Shown here piece by piece: positions 33,755 through 44,202 of a stretch of DNA of 64,000 nt (position 1 is its first letter; every line of letters starts with the position of its first letter). Source of the stretch: GWA1-39-11 sp964360265. Its GTDB lineage: Bacteria; Patescibacteriota; Microgenomatia; Levybacterales; GWA1-39-11. Both the position numbers and the translations under genes were made by a program. The notes below the pieces were generated by a model. That model was not told the origin of the DNA. It did no database searches and saw nothing but the letters and a program-made list of their open reading frames with translations. The stretch lies in NCBI GenBank assembly GCA_964360265.1, contig CAYHUY010000001.1:1-64000 (forward strand), in the 5' to 3' direction.

Positions 33755-35641
33755 TCAGTTGGGCTCGCAAATGAGATCCCCAATCTTTATTGCTCCTAGT
33801 TTGCCAGGCTTTGCATCGCTTCTTTCACGGCATGTATAGGTCTTGACCGGTGTTGGTGATGGTTTAAGCGTTGGGGTAGGTAAAATTGTTGGCAGAATCA
33901 GAATTGGATCTGGACCCGGCTGCCCCGAGGCTGAGATTATGCAAGTTAAGACATATGTAGTATTGTTTGGTAAATTAAAAGAAGCGTTGCACGCCCTCTG
34001 ACCATTAATGCTTATGGTTACAACATAAGGGCCCCCATTAAGGTTAAGGAAGCTAAAGTTCCCTTGACCATCTGACACAATCTGTTTATTAACAGGCCCC
34101 TCAAGAGTGATCTGGGCACCGGCAAACCCCATCTCTTCGTCATCCTTTATACGATTACTATTTTTATCTACAAAGACATTCCCGTTTATTGAGGAGGAGG
34201 ATCCTGGCTGAGTTGGAGTCAAAGTAAGCGCAGGGGAAGGACCTGCGGGGGATGGAATTGGCGTAATGGGAGGAAGACCGGAACACGCATTAAGCGTTTT
34301 AAAAGCATTTAAACGCTTCCCTATTGGCTTATCTGTATCTATGGGATCCGCATTGTTGATCAAACAGTCTTTAACTTGTTGGGGAGAAAGTGAAGGATTT
34401 ACGGACAAAAGAAGAGCCACGACTCCTGCAACATGCGGTGCTGCCATTGAAGTTCCACTTTTGTTACCATAATCATTATTGGGTATTGTTGAATATATAC
34501 CCGTGCCAGGTGCGGCAATATCAACCCGTGACCCGAAATTAGAACTTGAGCTTCGTTGATCATTTTGGTCTGAATTCCCAACCACTATTACTCCGCTGCA
34601 CGATGCCGGACTTACATTTGCTACATCAATCGCTTGGCCTCCAGTTGTTACGTCTGCGTTTCCTGCGGCAACAACAACAACAACGTTTCTTGATATTGCA
34701 TAATCAATAAACTGCTGATAATCTGAGGAGCAACTTCTAAGATTAGCCCCCAAGCTCATGTTTATTACCTTAGCTCCACTATCCACCGCATCTTTTATCG
34801 CCTCTAATGCCCAAGCACTTGAACCTCTCCCCGAGCTTCCCAAAACCTTAAAAGCCATAAGACCTACAGACCAATTAACTCCGCTTACGCCTAAGTTATT
34901 ATGTCCAACTGCACCAATAGTCCCCGCAACATGGGTACCATGAGACATATCATCGAAAGGGTCATTTGTACTATTTGTATAATTTTTCCCCTTAAAAATT
35001 CCCGTTGGTAAATCCTGGTGATTATAATCAATACCAGTATCTATAACCGCCACTAAAACGGTAGACGAACCTGTTGAGATCTCCCACGCGTCAGGCATAT
35101 AAATTTGCCTTAATCCCCAAAGACCAGGATCGGAATACATGGGGTCGTTTGGGATTGCATGTATACTTATAATTGAATTCGGGCCTGAAAATTCAATTTC
35201 AGATAGCTTATTTAGTTTCTCTTTTGTCTTCTTAACGTCCGTCCCTTTCTTGAATGTAAGCAAATAATAATTTCTCAACGTTGGGTCATCCGAATCAGAT
35301 ACCTTCCTTTGAGACACAACCCCCAAGTTCTCAAGCGTGCTTTTTAGGTTTTCTATCTCATCAATTGTATAAGTATCTTTATATTTGACTATCAGTTCAT
35401 CAGCAACATATGGCGCTTTAAACGGATCATCTTCTTCATCCCCAAGCGTTGGTGTAGGAGTTGTTTTTGAGTTTTGGTTTATAGTTGAAGATATAAAAAT
35501 AAACAGGGGAACAATTAGAACTGCCGAGATTAAAATCATGCCAATAAGAAGACTTTTTTCCTTTAGGAGGAATGAGAATTTTGAATCAGGAATAGAACTT
35601 CGCAACGGCGAATCGCTTTTTGGATTCTTGCGATCTTCCAT
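33755..35641 (-). CDS. Membrane-anchored subtilisin-family (S8) serine protease
   Basis: 628 aa: a TM anchor (about 33-53), an I9-like propeptide region (about 78-160), then the S8 catalytic domain with Asp in IDTGIDYNHQD, His in HGTHVAGT and Ser in GTSMAAPHVAG. A Pro/Thr linker follows (about 455-480), then an SdrD/CNA-B-like beta domain (GNVFVDKNSNRIKDDEE, a calcium-loop pattern) and a Cys-containing tail. It is an extracytoplasmic protease, probably processing or degrading surface proteins. Its ATG overlaps the stop of the ClpC-type gene (TAATG). Confidence 0.9.
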   Translation of the reverse strand: MEDRKNPKSDSPLRSSIPDSKFSFLLKEKSLLIGMILISAVLIVPLFIFISSTINQNSKTTPTPTLGDEEDDPFKAPYVADELIVKYKDTYTIDEIENLKSTLENLGVVSQRKVSDSDDPTLRNYYLLTFKKGTDVKKTKEKLNKLSEIEFSGPNSIISIHAIPNDPMYSDPGLWGLRQIYMPDAWEISTGSSTVLVAVIDTGIDYNHQDLPTGIFKGKNYTNSTNDPFDDMSHGTHVAGTIGAVGHNNLGVSGVNWSVGLMAFKVLGSSGRGSSAWALEAIKDAVDSGAKVINMSLGANLRSCSSDYQQFIDYAISRNVVVVVAAGNADVTTGGQAIDVANVSPASCSGVIVVGNSDQNDQRSSSSNFGSRVDIAAPGTGIYSTIPNNDYGNKSGTSMAAPHVAGVVALLLSVNPSLSPQQVKDCLINNADPIDTDKPIGKRLNAFKTLNACSGLPPITPIPSPAGPSPALTLTPTQPGSSSSINGNVFVDKNSNRIKDDEEMGFAGAQITLEGPVNKQIVSDGQGNFSFLNLNGGPYVVTISINGQRACNASFNLPNNTTYVLTCIISASGQPGPDPILILPTILPTPTLKPSPTPVKTYTCRERSDAKPGKLGAIKIGDLICEPN

Positions 35642-38379
35642 TATAGTCCGTTTGGAGTGCTTTTTTGCATTTGTGATCCGTCAGGATTCAAATCTTGACT
35701 CGCATCTTGCTGATCTGTTTTGGGAGGCTCGCCCATCCCGTTATTGTTATAGCCATAAACAGGCTCCGTGTTAGGGATCGGTTTTGACCCGTTAACGCCC
35801 GTTTGAACTTGGTCTGTTGGTGGTTTTGCCTCTTCCGATTGGGAATTAAGATTTTGCTCTGTTTGACCCAAACCTTGCAGGCCTTCTTGTTTATTTTGCG
35901 TTTGAGCTTTGGTAAAGGTAAATTCATCCTTTTGCGCATTAAAATCGATCAAGATTGTATCGCCTATGATAAAAGCCTTGCTGATTATTGAAAGCGCTAT
36001 TGAATTTTCAATAGATGCTTGTATCAAACGTCTCAAGGGTCTTGCACCATATACGGGATCGTAGCCTTCCTTTGCCAATTGGTTAAGCGCCCCCTGTGTT
36101 ATTTGTAGTTCAAATCCCTGGTCTTTGAGCAATTTCCTTGTTTTTTCGATACTTAACCTTGCTATCTCTATCATGTCTTTTGCATCTAGAGGCTTAAATA
36201 CTACAAGTTCATCAAAACGATTTAAGAGTTCAGGCTTGAAGAATTTATGAAGTTCATCCATTAAAATTTTTGTTATTTCTGAGAATTTTTTCTGAAATTC
36301 CTCTGGAGGCATATTAGTTCCGGCAGCCGTTAATTCTTTTTGTATAATAACACTCCCAATATTTGATGTCGCAATAATTACTGTGTTTTTAAATGAAATC
36401 GTATTCCCTTTATTGTCCGTTAGTCTTCCATCTTCAAGAAGCTGAAGTAAAATATTAAATACATCAGGATGCGCCTTTTCCACTTCGTCTAAAAGCACAA
36501 TTGAGTAAGGCTTGGCTCTAACTGCTTCAGTCAACTGCCCGCCTTCCTCATACCCTACATATCCGGGGGGTGCCCCAATTAATTTTGCGACCTCATGTTT
36601 TTCCATATATTCGCTCATGTCAAGCCTGATCATTGACTCCTCTTTTCCAAAAAGAATCTCCGCCATGGTTTTGGCAAGTTCTGTTTTCCCAACCCCAGTG
36701 GGCCCCAGGAATATGAATGATGCGATAGGACGGCCCGCGGCTGATAAACCGATACGACCCCGCCTTATTGCTTCTGCTATTGAAACAACCGCCTCTTCCT
36801 GGTCAATAAATCTTTTATGTATGAGTTCTTCAAGTTTTATTAATTTTTGGCTTTCATCCTCTGTTAATTTTGTGATTGGAATCCCGGTCCATGCAGAAAC
36901 TACCTTTTCTATATCCCCTTTCTTTACTTGATTATCCTGTCTTTTCCCTTCAGTGCTTAAAAGTTTCACTTCAGCCCCGGCTTCATCAAGAAGATCAACT
37001 GCTTTATCCGGCAGGAATCTTTCGCCTATGTATTTTTTGGATAACTTAACCGCGGCCGTGATTGCATCTGGGGCAAAAACAACATTATGAAACTTTTCGT
37101 ATTTAGGCGCTAACACCTTGAGCATTTCAATCGCACTCTCCTCCGGCGGTTCGTCAACCAAAACAGGCTGAAAGCGTCTCTCAAAAGCCTTATCTTTCTC
37201 AAAGTATTTTCTGTATTCAGCGGTCGTAGTTGTTCCAATCAATTGTATCTGACCACGCGCTAAGTACGGTTTTATAATATTTGAGGCATCCATAGACCCT
37301 TCTGTATCTCCTGCGCCAATTAAAGAATGAATCTCATCAATAAACAATATTAATTGACCACTTGTTGCCTGTGTTTCTTTAATAACGGCCTTAAATCTTT
37401 CTTCAAACTCCCCCCGGTGAGTCGCACCAGCAATAAGAGAAGCAAGATCAAGCTGCATAATCTGTCTATTGGTAAGAGCCTTGGGAGCCGCACCCTCGAC
37501 AATTTTTTGCGCCAATCCCTCTACAATTGCGGTTTTCCCAACTCCTGCCTCACCAATTATTATTGGGTTGTTCTTTGTCCTTCTCAGCATTATATGAATT
37601 AATCGCTCAATCTCACGATCTCGTCCTGTTACCGGATCTAGCCTGCCTTCTTTTGCCTCAAGCGTCAAATCAATGCTATATTTCTCGATCATTGACTTAC
37701 GGGCTAACGTATAGCTTCCGCTTTTTGCAAGCTTTTCCTCCAAGCTTTGCTTTTCTATCCCCTTAGATTTTAAGAGTCCAGAGGTTGAAGCGGCGCTAAA
37801 TGTCGCAAGCAGTATGTCTTCAGGGCTAATAAAGCTTGACCCTCTTAATTTTGCCGTATTATAAGATTCCTCAAGTATTTGTTTTGCATCATTACCTAAC
37901 GTGGGTTGACCTGAAAAGCTTCCTTTTTCTTGTTTTGACTCAATTTCTTTTGAAAGTTGTCCTACGTCAACTCCAAACTGCTCAAGCAATTTAAAGACTT
38001 CGCTATCGTACAAAAGTCCATAAAGCATACCGCCTGGTTCTATATTCGCCTGATTGTTATTTTTTGCTAGCGTTTGTGCCTGATTTAAAACCTGTGTCGC
38101 CCTTGGGTCAAGTCTTGACAACGCTGTAATATTCTCGCGGGCGGCAGGTGTTGCAGTAATTTTACTCTGACTATCAAAATTCTGACCTTTATTCTGCTCA
38201 GTTATCTTAATGGTTTGTTGGGTTTTTGTATCTCCTCCTAGAATATCGGGGTGTGTTGCTTGCTCCACTTTAATTTCTGTCCCAACTTGTCTTCCCTGAG
38301 AGATACCGAAAGACTCAGTTTCATTTACTTGCTGATCTTCTTTTGTTTCTTTTTTTTGATTAAATAAATTTCCAAACAT
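35641..38379 (-). CDS. clpC: ClpC/ClpA-type AAA+ unfoldase
   Basis: 912 aa. An extra charged N-terminus (about 75 residues) precedes the Clp_N repeat domain (about 80-220). D1 has GEAGVGKTAIVEGLA and Walker B LILFIDEIHSLIG; D2 has GPTGVGKTELAK, GAPPGYVGYEEGGQ pore loop and IVLLDEVEKAH. The long ClpB middle domain is absent. A Gln/Pro-rich tail of about 80 residues ends the protein. I do not see a clear IGF/LGF loop for ClpP binding, so use with ClpP is uncertain. A TAAAAT -10 box precedes the ATG by 9 nt. Confidence 0.88.
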   Translation of the reverse strand: MFGNLFNQKKETKEDQQVNETESFGISQGRQVGTEIKVEQATHPDILGGDTKTQQTIKITEQNKGQNFDSQSKITATPAARENITALSRLDPRATQVLNQAQTLAKNNNQANIEPGGMLYGLLYDSEVFKLLEQFGVDVGQLSKEIESKQEKGSFSGQPTLGNDAKQILEESYNTAKLRGSSFISPEDILLATFSAASTSGLLKSKGIEKQSLEEKLAKSGSYTLARKSMIEKYSIDLTLEAKEGRLDPVTGRDREIERLIHIMLRRTKNNPIIIGEAGVGKTAIVEGLAQKIVEGAAPKALTNRQIMQLDLASLIAGATHRGEFEERFKAVIKETQATSGQLILFIDEIHSLIGAGDTEGSMDASNIIKPYLARGQIQLIGTTTTAEYRKYFEKDKAFERRFQPVLVDEPPEESAIEMLKVLAPKYEKFHNVVFAPDAITAAVKLSKKYIGERFLPDKAVDLLDEAGAEVKLLSTEGKRQDNQVKKGDIEKVVSAWTGIPITKLTEDESQKLIKLEELIHKRFIDQEEAVVSIAEAIRRGRIGLSAAGRPIASFIFLGPTGVGKTELAKTMAEILFGKEESMIRLDMSEYMEKHEVAKLIGAPPGYVGYEEGGQLTEAVRAKPYSIVLLDEVEKAHPDVFNILLQLLEDGRLTDNKGNTISFKNTVIIATSNIGSVIIQKELTAAGTNMPPEEFQKKFSEITKILMDELHKFFKPELLNRFDELVVFKPLDAKDMIEIARLSIEKTRKLLKDQGFELQITQGALNQLAKEGYDPVYGARPLRRLIQASIENSIALSIISKAFIIGDTILIDFNAQKDEFTFTKAQTQNKQEGLQGLGQTEQNLNSQSEEAKPPTDQVQTGVNGSKPIPNTEPVYGYNNNGMGEPPKTDQQDASQDLNPDGSQMQKSTPNGL

Positions 38380-38461
38380 AGGCAGGTTATTTTATAAATT
38401 TTAACATAATTTACTTATGCTTATCATTACTATCGTCTGGGTCTTCAGCTTTTGGCGTTTC

Positions 38462-40670
38462 TTAGATTGCCGGATTATCAGACAATTCTCGTTCTGCTTC
38501 CTCTTTTAATTCCTTAGGCTTTTGTACCTGTTGCGTTTTCGTTTCCACCATGCTTTCCTCCTCGTTTTCTTTCCTTTCAATTTCATTCAAAACGCTCTTT
38601 CCTGCCTCAAGTTTTGCTTTAAGATATGCAATGACCTCCGATTTTGAAAATCCTCCAATTAAAAGGAACGGTAGGATATTTGCAACCATTTCCATCCCTT
38701 GATTTATTTTTTCTACATCGAAAGAATTAAGAAGACTAACGGCCTGATTTATTCTATCCATATCATTCTTTATCCATGCGCGTTTTTCAATCTCTTGACC
38801 ATAGAGATCTTTTGGCGGTTCAATCGTCTGATAATTTTCAACCCATAACTTTCTTACTTCTTCGTAATCATCGAGGCTCACTTGTTGCACTCGGTTGACA
38901 GCGGGCAACGCTGCTTCACGTAAGGCTTTTAGCATACCCGGAGCTTCAGGGAGAAGTTCTGAGGCTAAAACATTACCTTTCTTTTCCTCAACAAGTAGCT
39001 CATCAAGTATCTGGTTCTCTATCTTTATTTTCTGATCTTCAGTTATATCTTTCCTGGAGATCTCCTCGCTTGCGTCAAGGATTGTTAACGCAAGCATATT
39101 GCCTTTTTGTTTCTCGGCAAGCAACTTATCTTTCATCTTGGCTATTCGTTCTTTCTCGGCAGGTAAAACTGTAGTCTGAGTTGTCGTAATATTCTTAAGA
39201 ATCTGGCTCACTTGGAAAAGTTGTGTCTGTCGTGCCTGAGCGATGCGCTCCGCTCGTACCCCTGCGGCATTTTTTTCGATTGGTGAGACAGCACTTATCT
39301 GTGAAGCGGTAAGAACCGCTGATGCAATTGGATTACCTCTTTGCTTTTGTTCTACAAGTTTTTGCCTGACAGTTGAGAATTGTTCCTTCTCAGAAGGGAT
39401 TACTACAAGGTTGGGGTTGGCAATTTTTGAAAGCGTACTATGAAACTGTGAGGCTTCAGTTCTCTTTTCAATATCGCTTGATAACATAGACGTTTCGAAC
39501 CGGGCGATATCGCGCATTTTCGGAATTGAGAGGTTTGTAAGTCGCAGCACATCGGCGCTTTCCCGAACGTGAGCCTCAATATTAACTTTTACCTCTATGG
39601 GTCTAATAGCAGCGCCTTTTTTCGCAAAGAAAGGAAGCGTTCGGGCAACTCCAGTGGGCTGAAATTGTCCAGGCGATGGTGGTGGCGGGCCTTGCGGTAT
39701 ACCTTTGGGTGGATTAAGAAATCCAAAATTCCTGTTTGCGAATTGTTTAAGCATTATATTGCTGTCAAGCGATAAGGAATTTAAGTAATCGAGAAAGATT
39801 TTTAACAGGAGGAATGGCAAGAGAATCGCAACCCAAAGCATAAGCAGGGCAACTACATATAGAGCGAATGTGTCTCTCAAGTTAACTGAATTTGATATGC
39901 TGAGTACCTGACCAGGTCCGCCGATTAAAATGTTAATGGCAGTTGGGTATACAATTTTTCCCGCTTGTACTCCTGAAAAATCAAATGGAAGCGGAATTCC
40001 AGCTCTCCAAACAACTACAATTCCATGAAGAAAGATAGCAAAAAGAGGCGCATACAAAAGCCATCTAAAAAATTCACCTGCCCAAATTTTTGCGGTATTT
40101 CTGATTGGTCTATAGAAAATAAGCAGCGGGAAAACGGGAGATAGTACAATAAAAAACCACAAAATTATCTTTCTCACCAAAAGGATTACCGTCATAACAT
40201 AGTAAGTAATGGCAGTAAGCTTAACTAAGAGTAGAGAAATAAAAGCAGATTCCTCGAATTCAGGACCTGTTTTTTTAAGACCCGTAAAGGTTTCGTAATC
40301 AAACCCTATATATAAAAGGTCCTGTGTCGAAATATATTTACCCTTGCTTCTTAAGAAGAAGTCCTGAACTATATCGCCCATTTGATATATAAATTGAACA
40401 ACGGAGAAAGAAATAGTTATAAAAACTAAAACAAAAACAAAACGAGGTATAAACTTCATTACGGTAACACTTTGGCCGCGAGTTATAATTAGAATAAAGG
40501 CAGTCGCGAGTACAAATAAAGCAAGCAGAGCATATACTATATTTCTTATTATTATCCAGAAGGGAATCAAAGGATTATTATTGTTATCGCATTGATTCTC
40601 GGATATTTTTACCACACATAGCCAGCTATAATTTCCAAGAGTCCAGTCGAGAAATTGACCGGATCGCGCT
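38462..40670 (-). CDS. VirB6/TrbL-like polytopic membrane protein, 5' end lost in assembly gap
   Basis: About 736 residues remain after the gap. Six or more TM helices cover the first 370, with a pattern seen in VirB6/TrbL-type channel proteins (FWIIIRNIVYALLALFVLATAFILIITRG, FPLLIFYRP, WAGEFFRWLLYAP). The rest is a long charged, helical cytoplasmic tail with repeats of the type AEKERIAKMKDKLLAEKQKGN. It may be part of a secretion or DNA-uptake apparatus. Whether it is fused to the fragment at 40771 cannot be told, because the 100 N give an unknown true distance. Confidence 0.65.
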
Positions 40671-40770
40671 NNNNNNNNNNNNNNNNNNNNNNNNNNNNNN
40701 NNNNNNNNNNNNNNNNNNNNNNNNNNNNNNNNNNNNNNNNNNNNNNNNNNNNNNNNNNNNNNNNNNNNNN
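40671..40770. other. Scaffold gap of 100 N
   Basis: Exactly 100 N, the conventional placeholder for a gap of unknown size. Frame continuity across it is meaningless. Confidence 0.95.
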
Positions 40771-40951
40771 TTGCGAGTCTTGCTGGATTACCTTGCGAAG
40801 TCATTATATAGTAACCTCCTATGATCATAAAAAGGAGCCCTACCATCCCTATTAAACCAAGTCCAATTCCATAAAATCTTTCAACGAAACCAATGGGATC
40901 TTGAGGCACGCACCCAAAATCTGTCAGGATTTCACCTTGAGAACAAGCCAT
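40771..40951 (-). CDS. VirB2/TrbC-like N-terminal fragment, 3' end in gap
   Basis: 60 codons before the gap: a Cys-containing start, then IGLGLIGMVGLLFMIIGGYYIMTSQGNP, which resembles the first TM and loop of CPR VirB2/TrbC-type pilin-like proteins. A promoter TTGTTT-17-TAGCAT ends 6 nt before the ATG, again leaderless. It may be a separate small gene or the start of the larger membrane protein. Confidence 0.55.
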
Positions 40952-41009
40952 ATGTTTATGCTATCAAATAAAGTGAACTCAAACAAGGGGAACAGAGGTG
41001 TTTGAGGAC

Positions 41010-42941
41010 TTAATTTACAACTTCTCCTTCTTGGGGTTCATCCTTCTTTTTATCTTTTTCAGAATTCTCCGAATCTTCCGATTTCTTTTCTTCGCTAGAA
41101 TCACTTTCCGATGCTTGTTCGGCTGTTTGATCCGAACCCGAAGCGCCTTCTTCTTTATAGAGCTGCTCGCCGATTTTTGAGAGAGCATCAGAAAGATCCT
41201 TTGTCTTTCCTTCTATATCTTCCTTATCGTCTTTTCCGGTTGCTTCTCGGAGTGCTTTTATTTTTTCTTCAATGTCTTTTTTATCAGCTTCCCGTACTTT
41301 ATCTCCTGCATCTTTGAGAGATTTTTCGGAAGTAAATATTAGTGTGTCCGCAGCATTCTTTGCCTCCGCTAATTCTTTTTTCTTTGCATCTTCATCTGTG
41401 TGTAGTTCTGCTTGTTTTGTCATATCTTCAACTTCCTCCTTTGTTAGTCCCGTTGATCCCGTAATTTTAATTGACTGTTCTTTTCCGGTAGCCTTGTCCT
41501 TTGCCGCGACCGACAGGATTCCTGATGCGTCAATATCAAAAGACACTTCAATTTGCGGTACACCGCGGGGAGAAGGAGGAATCCCATCAAGAATAAATCG
41601 ACCTAAAGATTTATTGTCAGATGCCATTGAACGCTCTCCCTGTAAGACGTGTATCTCGACTTGCGTCTGATTATTTGCAGCTGTTGAGAAAACTTGAGAT
41701 TTTTTACTTGGGATAGTTGTGTTTCTCTCAATTAAAGGAGTCGAAACCCCTCCTAAGGTTTCTATTCCAAGCGTTAATGGCGTAACATCTAAAAGCAGCA
41801 CATCCTTCACTTCTCCCCCCAAAACTCCCGCCTGTATTGCCGCGCCAATAGCTACAACTTCATCAGGATTAACGGTTCTATTTGGCTCTTTTCCAAAGAA
41901 TCGAGAAACTTCTTCAACGATTTTTGGCATTCTCGTCATGCCTCCCACAAGAATTACCTCGTCAATCTTACTTTTATCTACTCCCGAATCCTTCAGTGCG
42001 TTCTTAACCGGACCAAGCGTCCTCTGTACTAATCCATCTACTAAGCTTTCAAGTTTTGCACGGGTTAATTTCATGGTTAGATGAAGAGGACCACTAGGTC
42101 CTTGCGTAATAAAAGGTTGGTTGATCTCAGCAACAAGCGCAGACGAAAGTTCTATCTTTGCTTTTTCGGCTGCTTCCTTGAGACGCTGGAGAGCTTGAGG
42201 ATCGGATCTAAGATCAATATTGTTTTCCTTTTTGAACTCGGTTCCTATGTAATCAATTATTACCTGATCAAAATCATCGCCTCCAAGATGAGTATCTCCA
42301 TTAGTTGCCTTTACCTCGTAAACTCCTTCCCCAAGTTCCAAAATCGAAATATCAAAAGTTCCTCCACCTAAATCGTAAACCGCAATAGTATGGGCGTGTT
42401 TTTTATCAAGGCCATAAGCAAGCGCTGCTGCGGTTGGCTCATTTATAATCCTTAAAACCTCAAGTCCCGCAATTTCTCCAGCCTGCTTTGTTGCTTGACG
42501 CTGCGCATCATCAAAGTATGCAGGTACAGTAATTACTGCCTGCGTAACTTTCTCTCCCAAATAGCTTTCCGCATCTTTCTTAATTTTCTGAAGGATCGCG
42601 GCCGAAATTTCCTGTGGCGTAAAAGATTTCCCGTCTACTTCAACTACCGCCATCCCGTCCCGTCCGGATTTAACATTATAGGGAAGAAGTTTGCGGTCGA
42701 CCTCAATAGACTTATCATTAAACCTTCGACCTATAAGCCTCTTTATTGAATAGATGATTCTTTTGGATTTTAGAACCATCTGACGTTTTGCAATATCTCC
42801 AACTACTCGGTCTATTGGGTCAACCACAGATGGAATAACATTTTTCCCTTCAGCCGAGAAAATCACCTTTGGAGAACCACCCTCCATCACAGCAACACAC
42901 GAATTTGATGTCCCTAGATCTATTCCAATTATTTTTGCCAT
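41010..42941 (-). CDS. dnaK: Molecular chaperone DnaK (Hsp70)
   Basis: 643 aa, full length. ATPase domain with IIGIDLGTSNSCVAVMEGG, AYDLGGGTFDISILE (here VYDLGGGTFD) and the GGMTRMP signature; substrate-binding domain from about 390; acidic, Glu/Ser/Lys-rich tail at about 600-643. It folds and protects proteins together with GrpE and DnaJ. Third gene of the hrcA-grpE-dnaK operon, 2 nt after grpE. Confidence 0.97.
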   Translation of the reverse strand: MAKIIGIDLGTSNSCVAVMEGGSPKVIFSAEGKNVIPSVVDPIDRVVGDIAKRQMVLKSKRIIYSIKRLIGRRFNDKSIEVDRKLLPYNVKSGRDGMAVVEVDGKSFTPQEISAAILQKIKKDAESYLGEKVTQAVITVPAYFDDAQRQATKQAGEIAGLEVLRIINEPTAAALAYGLDKKHAHTIAVYDLGGGTFDISILELGEGVYEVKATNGDTHLGGDDFDQVIIDYIGTEFKKENNIDLRSDPQALQRLKEAAEKAKIELSSALVAEINQPFITQGPSGPLHLTMKLTRAKLESLVDGLVQRTLGPVKNALKDSGVDKSKIDEVILVGGMTRMPKIVEEVSRFFGKEPNRTVNPDEVVAIGAAIQAGVLGGEVKDVLLLDVTPLTLGIETLGGVSTPLIERNTTIPSKKSQVFSTAANNQTQVEIHVLQGERSMASDNKSLGRFILDGIPPSPRGVPQIEVSFDIDASGILSVAAKDKATGKEQSIKITGSTGLTKEEVEDMTKQAELHTDEDAKKKELAEAKNAADTLIFTSEKSLKDAGDKVREADKKDIEEKIKALREATGKDDKEDIEGKTKDLSDALSKIGEQLYKEEGASGSDQTAEQASESDSSEEKKSEDSENSEKDKKKDEPQEGEVVN

Positions 42942-42943
42942 AT

Positions 42944-43441
42944 TTATCCTTTTCCAACCTTCACTTGTGCCGGTCGAATTAACTTTCCGTAAAGTGTATA
43001 ACCCGGTTTTAGCTCTTCCAAAACTTTATTCTCCTCACCCGTATCGGTTGAAACTGCCTCCATTCTGGTTGCATCGAACATTTCTCCCTCTGTTCTTACT
43101 CTATCAACCCCAACTTCATTAAGACTATCCTGAAGATGTCTTATGGTTAGCTTTATTCCTTCATCCGCTACATATTTTTCTGCTAAAAACAGTGTATCAA
43201 ATGCAGGAATAATTCTCATCAGTAAATCCCGGTTTGCAAATTTGATAGTCGCACTTCTTTCATCTTCGAATCTCTTCTCAAGGTTGCGATAATCTGCTAT
43301 TGCTCTTTTAAGCTGATTCTCAAGATCCAAAATTCTTCCTTTTAAAACCCTTGCTTCATCTTTCTGTTTTTTAGATGAGCTCTTTTGCTTTATATTTTGT
43401 TGTTCCGAATTTTCTCCTCGAATAATCTTATCATCTTTCAT
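42944..43441 (-). CDS. grpE: GrpE nucleotide-exchange factor
   Basis: 165 aa: a charged N-terminus, a long coiled coil (about 28-75) with DYRNLEKRFEDER, and the C-terminal beta wing with FDATRMEAV and YTLYGKLIRPAQVKVGKG. It releases ADP from DnaK. Between hrcA (6 nt) and dnaK (2 nt). Confidence 0.95.
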   Translation of the reverse strand: MKDDKIIRGENSEQQNIKQKSSSKKQKDEARVLKGRILDLENQLKRAIADYRNLEKRFEDERSATIKFANRDLLMRIIPAFDTLFLAEKYVADEGIKLTIRHLQDSLNEVGVDRVRTEGEMFDATRMEAVSTDTGEENKVLEELKPGYTLYGKLIRPAQVKVGKG

Positions 43442-43447
43442 AACCCA

Positions 43448-44170
43448 CTACCAATCCGCAACATCGCCAACTAAATTTCCAAAGTATCTTACTATTGGAA
43501 TAATAGACTCATATTGCATTCTTGTTGGGCCTACTATCCCAATCGATCCTCCGTGATGGGATCTTGTTTCAAATTTTGAAAATACAAAACCGTACGGCTT
43601 TAAAGCTTCCTCGTCAAAATCATCCTCAAGAAACACAGAACATTCATCCGATAGTTTCTCCAAAACTTGATCAAAGTATGAAATATTATCAAGAATATTT
43701 AAGAAGTTTTTAGTGATATCAATATCGTAAAACTCAGGCATCTCCAAAATATTTGAATAGCCCGAATAATAAATATCTCTCTCATCAGTAAAGATGACTG
43801 CAAGGGCTTTTGTCTTCTCTGCAAGATTTCTTGTTGCTTCTCGCAGAAATTTATCACGTCGCGTTCTCAAATCCCAAATTTTTTCTTTTGCCTCAACTTC
43901 TTCGGCAACTGAAATCTGTTTTTCCTGCATTAAACCAGTAACGTAAAATTTTATAGCCTTGCTCGTTGGAATTCTTCCTGCGGATGTATGCGGTTTTGAT
44001 AAATATCCAAGTTTTGACATTTGAAACATCTCATTTCTTATAGTTGCAGGACTTACTCCTAAATCGTATTTTTTCTCGAGCGTTTCAGAGCCTACCGGCT
44101 CTGCCGTGTCGATATATTCTTTCACGATGTTTTTAAGGATGTCTATTTGGCGCGTTGTTAAATCGTACAT
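43448..44170 (-). CDS. hrcA: HrcA heat-shock repressor (short form)
   Basis: 240 aa, about 100 residues shorter than usual HrcA. The N-terminal winged helix has LTTRQIDILKNIVKEYIDTAEPVGSETL and the SPATIRNEM recognition helix, followed by the conserved PHTSAGRIPT. The C-terminal domain is reduced but keeps GSIGIVGPTRMQY. It normally binds CIRCE operators and is helped by GroEL. First gene of the operon, divergent from avd; an inverted repeat lies between them. Confidence 0.92.
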   Translation of the reverse strand: MYDLTTRQIDILKNIVKEYIDTAEPVGSETLEKKYDLGVSPATIRNEMFQMSKLGYLSKPHTSAGRIPTSKAIKFYVTGLMQEKQISVAEEVEAKEKIWDLRTRRDKFLREATRNLAEKTKALAVIFTDERDIYYSGYSNILEMPEFYDIDITKNFLNILDNISYFDQVLEKLSDECSVFLEDDFDEEALKPYGFVFSKFETRSHHGGSIGIVGPTRMQYESIIPIVRYFGNLVGDVADW

Positions 44171-44173
44171 AGG

Positions 44174-44191
44174 GCTAATGTTTGAATTAGC
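44174..44191. promoter_or_regulatory. Inverted repeat between hrcA and avd
   Basis: GCTAAT-GTTTGA-ATTAGC, perfect 6-bp arms with a 6-bp centre, in the 32-bp gap between two divergent genes. It is not a canonical CIRCE (no GCACTC arms), but its place suggests an operator for hrcA, avd or both. Confidence 0.4.
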
Positions 44192-44202
44192 AAGATAATA
44201 CC

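Noticed and set aside
40671..40770. Continuous 829-aa protein across the N run
   Set aside because: The gap has a placeholder length, so frame and distance are unknown; split into two partial genes.
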